Positions 58,096 through 64,000 of a DNA stretch of 64,000 nt are shown here, piece after piece (the stretch's first letter is position 1; the number at the start of each line of letters is the position of its first letter). This DNA is from Locusta migratoria (taxonomy: Eukaryota; Arthropoda; Insecta; Orthoptera; Acrididae): the NCBI GenBank assembly GCA_026315105.1, contig CM048747.1, positions 277,073,991 to 277,137,990 of the forward strand. The letters run 5' to 3'. Position numbers and translations under genes: made by a program. The notes beneath the pieces were generated by a model, which did no database searches, was not told the origin of the DNA, and saw only the letters and a program-made list of their open reading frames with translations.

Positions 58096-59534
58096 CTATC
58101 AGAGACATAAACATTTTCTTTGTATATTCTGACATTAAATTAAGTAAATGAACCATAATACTTTTTACCAAGAGATAAAAAGAAAATATTACATTTTTAT
58201 CAGAATTCAAATATAAATATACTTTACTTACAAAATCTTCATCATACAATCAGAAATTAACAATATATTTTGCAATTAATATATGCAGAAATTCTCAAAC
58301 CTGCTTATTATAGTAATTTGTGGCACAAATGAGAAAGGTCTCAGAATACTGTAAATGATTGAAAAGGGACAAGGTCTAAAAACTATTCATTAGAGTATAT
58401 AGTTGACAACAGGATTCATATACAACTATTCTGTAGAGAAGTGTTGGAATTGAGCTTGTAACAGTAGTAAAAACACCATTTATCCACATAAACTCATTTA
58501 TTTTACAGTGAAGCAGATGCAAAGAGAGTAAGTAAACAGTAAAACATTCTTAAACAAACAGATCTGTGCACAGTACCAAACTGTACATGGAAGATGACAC
58601 AGTATGTAAGATTGATACCTTAGATATTGTCGCCACATAGTGTCTCCCCCCCCCCCCTCTTCCCCAGTATGAAGTACAGGTAGATGCACGGGTTGGCGAA
58701 GGGAGGGTGGGAGGGGGAGGGGGATCAATGTCGCTGGTGAGAGCACAGAGTCTAAAAGAATGATGGTATTTGGTTCATCCAATGTCATTTGACAATGTGT
58801 CTTTGCATTACCAAGGCATGGACGTCAACATGGAAAACTTGTAGGCGATGTGGTCTGATGCTGAGACAGCTCACGCTTCAGAACAACTGTGTTGTGTTTG
58901 TTGGAGTTGGTGTGGTCAGTGGTCATGGTCTGTTAGAGATTGTTACAGTGCCCTCCCCAAAGACTTAGGCATGCAGGAGGGAGGGGTCGATGCTTGATGG
59001 AAAGGTAAACATATAGACAACCTCATATAGGGTATGACAGTCAATTGAGGAAGAGATGTCTGCATTTAAGAGTACAGACGTGGTCTTACAAAATATCTAT
59101 GAGCATCCAGGATGTGATCAGTTGGGACATCAGCCTTGAAAAATGTTGGTGGTTGAGATGACAATGGGGAGAAACGAAATATCAGAGTCAGATTGGCTGG
59201 CTGTTGATATCTGGTGGAATGTGTGTGTGAATGAAGAGGTAAGGCTCGAAGGACTAGAGACATCTCTATCAAGGAGTGATATATCTTCAGTAGATGCAGA
59301 TACGATGATCAATGAAAGCTGGTTTCACATAGTTTATCAAGATATTTTGAGAGGTACCTTTCCCAACAATGAGAATGGTATTATCACATCTCACCAATAC
59401 TCTGTGTGGTCCTGAGTATGTTGACTGAAGTGATGTGTGAACCGTGTTGTTGTGAAGATTATATATTGGCAGTCTTGTAAAGTAGCAGCACGAATAACAG
59501 CACGAATAAGAAACGAAGGGTGTGACTTACCAGG
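58096..59534. other. No gene recognised; possible Gypsy 3' flank or LTR
   Basis: AT-rich to 58500, then mixed sequence with poly-C at 58648-58659. It lies downstream (minus strand) of the Gypsy integrase relic, where a 3' LTR would be expected. I could not define LTR ends because only one side of the element is in hand. Confidence 0.3.
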
Positions 59535-60352
59535 TTAGTTTGTTTTTACCTTGGTGCGGTGTCCGCATACTCGATTTATGAAGTCAGGCAAAGGAGGAAC
59601 AGCCTCTGTCAGTTCAGAGTGTACTAATTTCCTAGGGAGAACTAGGGTTTCTCTGTAAACAAACTCAGCTACCATGCCTTGGATGTTGTCTTTAAACATC
59701 GATTGAAGGCTGAACAGCATCCAGGATATGCTTCTGACCACATGGTATCATAATAGCAGAGTGCAGCTTTTAATGTTTGCTGCAATAGCTTGACAATGCC
59801 ATTTGCTTGTAGTCATGTGGCATTTGACAATGTCACATGACTGGTAAAAGTTAGAAAATAAAGACAATTCAAACTGTCTTCTTTCATCTGTTGTGATAAG
59901 GGGGCAGCCAAATCGCTCAATCCATGCAGAAATTAACACATTAGATACTGTTTCAGCAGTGATATTTGGCAGCAGTACTGGTTCTACCCAGAGTGTGAGG
60001 TGATCGATGTACAAAAGTAAGTAAGTGTCTCCTTCAGAAGGGGGGAGGAGGCTGATGATGTCCAAATGTACACGGTGGAAATGGCCAGGAGGGATGGCAA
60101 ATGTTCCAAGTGGTGGAGATGTGGGCCAAAGACCTACTTTCTTAGAGAACACGAATGAGCCCACGTCTGGCAATACTGTTTTGTCATGATGCACGTCAAA
60201 GCTTGAACACCAGGCTGTGTGAGCACATGCAGAGAATTGAAAACTTTTGTGGTGGAGAGATGTAGGAATGACAGCATGAATAGTTCCTGTGGAGGAGTCA
60301 CACCAAATCTCATCACTGATGCCAGCAAACGTAGCTTCTGGGAAAAACACAA
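59535..60352 (-). pseudogene. Gypsy-type LTR retrotransposon integrase relic
   Basis: Minus strand: EIWCDSSTGTIHAVIPTSLH (linker before the zinc finger), HFHRVHLDIISLLPPSEGDTY (catalytic core, first Asp), LITTDERRQFE (second Asp in a TDxxxQF motif), then CHMTTSKWH, where the usual TAYHPQANG motif is corrupted. After a frame change, VAEFVYRETLVLPRKL (AELVYG..LRLPGE-type motif) follows at 59600-59680. It would insert the cDNA into the genome. It is dead, with stops and a frame change around 59750. Confidence 0.85.
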
Positions 60353-60783
60353 AGTACCTGGGTCAGGTAGAAGTTGTTGAGTGTTCTCATCGTGTGTTGT
60401 AGGTTAGCAAGGTCAGCGAGAGATCGACTGATGAAGGGAAGTGTCTGATGGCTTCATACATGGCTTAACAACTCTCTATGTGATGTTTCTTGGCAGCTGC
60501 TCTGACAGCAAAGGCATTAGCATCTGATGCAGTGAAGAGATCAGTTTCAGCGATTGAGTGAATGAGGGTGAAAGCTCTTGCAAGGGAAGACTAGAGAGAC
60601 TGAAATGTGGTATGTCTGAGAATGAGGGTTTTGAGGGAGTGTAGGTGTGGGTGTGTGTGCGCTTGTTTACCTTTCCTTTTTCCCCTTAAGATAAGTCCTT
60701 CCACCCTGGTTTTGGGATGACTCCTTTTCCACCTCCTTAAAACCCGTATCCTTCCCTTTCTCCCATCCTTCCTTTCTCTTTTA

Positions 60784-60816
60784 CTGAAGAAGGTACCAAC
60801 GGTTGCGAAAGCTTGT
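60784..60816 (+). other. Hammerhead-like core motif, decayed stem
   Basis: CUGAAGA-A, GGUACC...GGUUGC with one unpaired position, then GAAA-GCUUGU. The conserved blocks are intact while the stem is partly broken. Confidence 0.33.
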
Positions 60817-61061
60817 ATATGTATTTGTGTATGATTTTGTTTGTATCTGTCGACGAGCCTGTGCTTTGGGTAAGTTATCCAATTTCTACTTTTGATACAT
60901 ATTTATCCCACCAGGAAAGTTTCCTTCTATAAAATACATATATATATATATATATATAAATTTATGATATGAATATTATAGAGGAAAAATCCCTAGCAGG
61001 AATAATATATACAAAAAGTAGATGAAGTTTACTTACCAGTGGAAGGAGTACGGGTAGTGAC

Positions 61062-61114
<53 letters not shown>

Positions 61115-61427
61115 TGCTAGCTTTTGCAGCCTAGTTACTTCTTCAAACAGAAGGGAAGGAGAGGATAAAGGAAATGATGAGAGTTTTAAGGGAGGGGGGT
61201 AAGGAGCCATTCCAATCCCAGGAGAGGAAAGACTTACTTGGGGGAAAAAAAGGAGGGTACACAAATACACACCCACCTACAGATATACACAAATGCAAAC
61301 ACACCTATGCATACATACTTTAGAAAGCTTGTATGTGTGTGTCTTTTGTATGTGCCTGTCGCAGCTCGTCACCACGTCTTTGTGGTGAGTTGCAAACTGT
61401 CCTTACTATATTATTAATTCCAACCTG

Positions 61428-61540
<113 letters not shown>

Positions 61541-61591
61541 CTCACCAGGCGAGGGAGCACAGGTGTAACAGCATCACAAATAAATAAATGA

Positions 61592-61625
<34 letters not shown>

Positions 61626-61626
<1 letters not shown>

Positions 61627-61656
61627 CTAGCTTTCACAGCCTAGCTGCTTCATCAG
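61626..61656 (-). other. Hammerhead-like core motif, stem GCAGC/GCUGU
   Basis: Minus strand: CUGAUGA-A, GCAGC-UAG-GCUGU, GAAA-GCUAGC. This is the closest match to the canonical CUGAUGA...GAAA core in the window. The degenerate relative at 61116-61147 has UUGAAGA and AAAA. Confidence 0.42.
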
Positions 61657-61911
61657 GCAGAAGGGAAGGAGAGGGAAAAGGAAATGATGAGGGTTTTAAG
61701 GAAGGGGGTAAGGAGCCATTCCAATCCCGGGACATATATATATAAATGTCTGTCTAGGTGTGTTTGGATATGTGTGAGTGTGTGTGTATTTGTTTACCTT
61801 CCTTTTTTTCCCCTAAGGTAAGTCCTTCCACTCCTGGGATTGGAATGACTCCTTTTCCACTTCCTTAAAACCCATATCCTTTCCTTTCTCCTCTCCTTTC
61901 TTCCTCTTTTC

Positions 61912-61943
61912 CTGATGAAGCGACCAACAGTTGCGAAAGCTTG
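61912..61943 (+). other. Hammerhead-like core motif, stem GCGAC/GUUGC
   Basis: CUGAUGA-A, GCGAC-CAACA-GUUGC, GAAA-GCUUGU. Compared with the GCUGCC/GGUGGC version, both sides of the stem have changed while pairing is kept. Confidence 0.42.
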
Positions 61944-62248
61944 TATGTGTGTTTCAGTGTGATTTTTATTTGTGTCTATCGATGAGCCAGTCCTTTTGGG
62001 TAAGTCATCTGTTTTCTATTTTTTATATATATGAGACTTTCCTGGGGGGGAAAATCCGCAGCCTGAAGTAATCCGCGCACCCACATAATTTTGACGAGGG
62101 GGGGGGGGGGAGAACACGCGGATTTGTGTAGATCGGGATACCACCCATCGGATTTGAACAAGTACGTGAGGGCAGCCATTTTGGAAGTCATGTCTATTAA
62201 ATTTCAAAATGACACATAAATATCAAAACAATTGATGCCACACTGATT

Positions 62249-62288
<40 letters not shown>

Positions 62289-63188
62289 GAGGCGTGAAAT
62301 GTTGTCATATCCAGAGCGTGCGAATCTCTCACTAACCCCATAAAATTCTCATATTTTACCTACTAAACGTTCTCATACAAACAGAAAAATATTTCATTTG
62401 TAATGTATTACTGTGAAAACGTACTCACATTAACACACTAAAATGAACACTTATAGAATCTGAACCGTTAAATAAATGGTATTTCACAGTCATATATCTT
62501 TCTAGAAGTCTATATGTCATGTATTTACATCAAAGATGTTTATATGTGTGTGGGTGTGTGTGTTTGTTTACCTATCCTTTTTTCCCCAAAGGTAAGTCTT
62601 TCCTCTCCCGCGACTGGAATGACTCCTCACCCGCTCCTTTAAACCCACATCCTTTCCTTTTATCTCTCATTCTCTGCTCTTTGCCTGAAGAAGCAACAAA
62701 TGGTTGTTGGTGTGTGTTTTTATTTGTTTTATTTATGTTAAAATATAATAATGGAAAGTCCAGGTTGGAATAAATAATATAGTGAGGACAGTTTACTACT
62801 CACCGCAAAGACGTGGCGACGAGCTGCGACAGGCACATACAAAAGACACACACATACAACACATTCAGCTATCGGCCATGGCCTTCTTCAGAAATAGAGC
62901 ACTCACGCAGTCACACAGGCACACAACACAGTCATACAACCGTCACCTCCGACTGCCACACTTCGAATCACGCTTTGCAGCGAATCGGGGACGGGAGGGG
63001 AGGGGAGGGGAGGGGAGGGGGAGGGGATAGAAAGGTTACGTCACGGTGGTGGGGATGTGTTAGATGGGAATGAGATGCAGCTTAGGAATGGAGTGGGGAG
63101 GCGGGTGAGGGGAGAAAATAAAATAAAATAAAATAAAGTAAAGTAAAATAGAGTAAAATAATTCATGTACACTGCAAGTGCACAAGAC

Positions 63189-63251
<63 letters not shown>

Positions 63252-63376
63252 TCACACATTCACACACCACTCAAATCAGGCGAGGTTTGGGATACAGAGG
63301 TAGGAACTGTAAGGTACGGAAAATATATATATATACATACACACATACATACACATATATATACATACATATGAAG

Positions 63377-63689
63377 TTATCGTAGGTTGAGGCCTGGTTG
63401 ATTTCGGGATCGGAGAATGTATTGTAGGGATAACTCCCATCTGTGCAGTTCAGAAAAGCTGGTGGTGGATGGGAGGATCCAGATGGCCCGGGTTGTGAAG
63501 CAGCCATTGAAATCAAGCATGTGCTCCGCTGCATGCTGTGCCACAGGGTGGTCCACCTTGTTTTTGGCCACAGTTTGGCGGTGGCCATTCATCCTAATGG
63601 ACAGCTGGTTGGTGGTCATGCCAATATAGAAAGCTGTACAGTGCTTGCAGCACAGTTGGTAAATTACGTGGCTGCTTTCACAAGTGGCT
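63377..63689 (-). pseudogene. PLE B GIY-YIG C-terminus, left copy
   Basis: Minus strand: RATCESSHVIYQLCCKHC, then TAFYIGMTTNQLSIRMNGH (intact GIY-YIG core), ending NQPGLNLR-stop. It keeps the canonical TAA stop that the 49-51 kb copy has lost. The RT is absent by 5' truncation. Confidence 0.85.
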
Positions 63690-64000
63690 TATCCTACCCT
63701 ATCAGAGGCCGGGCCACTTGTGAAAGCAGCCACGTAATTTACCAACTGTGCTGCAAGCACTGTATAGCTTTCTATATTGGCATGACCACCAACCAGCTGT
63801 CCATTAGGATGAATGGCCACCGCCAAACTGTGGCCAAAAACAAGGTGGACCACCCTGTGGCACAGCATGCAGCGGAGCACATGCTTGATTTCAATGGCTG
63901 CTTCACAACCCGGGCCATCTGGATCCTCCCATCCACCACCAGCTTTTCTGAACTGCACAGATGGGAGTTATCCCTACAATACATTCTCCGATCCCGAAAT
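63690..64000 (+). pseudogene. PLE B GIY-YIG C-terminus, right copy (partial in window)
   Basis: The frame begins LSYPIRGRATCES, contains HVIYQLCCKHCIAFYIGMTT, and is still open at the window edge (…ILRSRN). The native stop is expected within about 25 bp beyond the window if this copy matches its partner. Confidence 0.85.

Larger units (their letters stand above)
62741..64000. mobile_element. Second PLE family B head-to-head dimer (runs off window)
   Basis: The left copy (62741-63689, minus) has the full terminal motif at its outer end, (CA)n at 63188-63248 and the last ~105 codons. The right copy (63690 onward, plus) starts 24 bp further 5' in the ORF and continues past the window. Both begin at the same ORF point (RATCES), in contrast to the 680-bp offset of the first family B dimer. 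Confidence 0.85.

Overview
This 64 kb window is eukaryotic and looks like insect DNA, most likely from a large, repeat-rich genome such as an orthopteran. Support: dense transposable-element debris of at least ten families, tRNA-derived SINEs, long (CA)n, (GA)n and (TA)n tracts, GT-AG splice signals, and no bacterial features. The orthopteran guess rests on recalled resemblance of the RTE, SINE and Penelope families and is inference; no search was run.

The only host sequence I can support is a set of short exons on the minus strand. They run from 57960-58095 at the upstream end to a terminal coding exon with a stop at 1930-2037. They have consensus splice sites, and in the best-supported stretch (40082 down to 37494) four of the five exon joins have matching codon phase at good splice sites. 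Nearly everything else may therefore be intronic. I do not recognise the protein.

Layout. 1-730: CR1 and Penelope scraps. 1930-2037: last host exon. 4000-13168: old pogo/Tigger transposon broken by a CR1 LINE, a TTAA-flanked piggyBac-type MITE and two RTE LINEs, one full length with a 12-bp target duplication. 13.5-15.5 kb: Penelope-like (PLE) remnants. 15.5-27.4 kb: two long RNase H-bearing LINEs, the first split by a hAT remnant. 27.4-37.3 kb: PLE dimers, including a young 5.2-kb palindrome nested in an older PLE dimer. 37.5-43.7 kb: host exons and quiet intron. 44-52.5 kb: RTE and SINE remnants, then an old PLE with direct terminal repeats holding a second young PLE palindrome bounded by a 14-bp target duplication. 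52.5-57.4 kb: a PLE of a different lineage, a PLE tail dimer, a SINE and a piggyBac transposase relic. 59.5-60.4 kb: Gypsy integrase relic. 60.6-64 kb: a pile-up of PLE 3' ends and another PLE dimer running off the window.

The most interesting signal is the repeated PLE architecture. Seven head-to-head inverted junctions from several PLE families occur here, most with both copies 5'-truncated at nearly the same base and separated by a 7-35 bp loop. One whole dimer sits inside a single target-site duplication, so it was integrated as a unit. The PLE tails share a conserved module: a hammerhead-like core with compensated stem changes, a GT-rich tract, a splice-donor consensus and a terminal short hairpin. 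That terminal hairpin is present at only one end of each dimer that could be checked.
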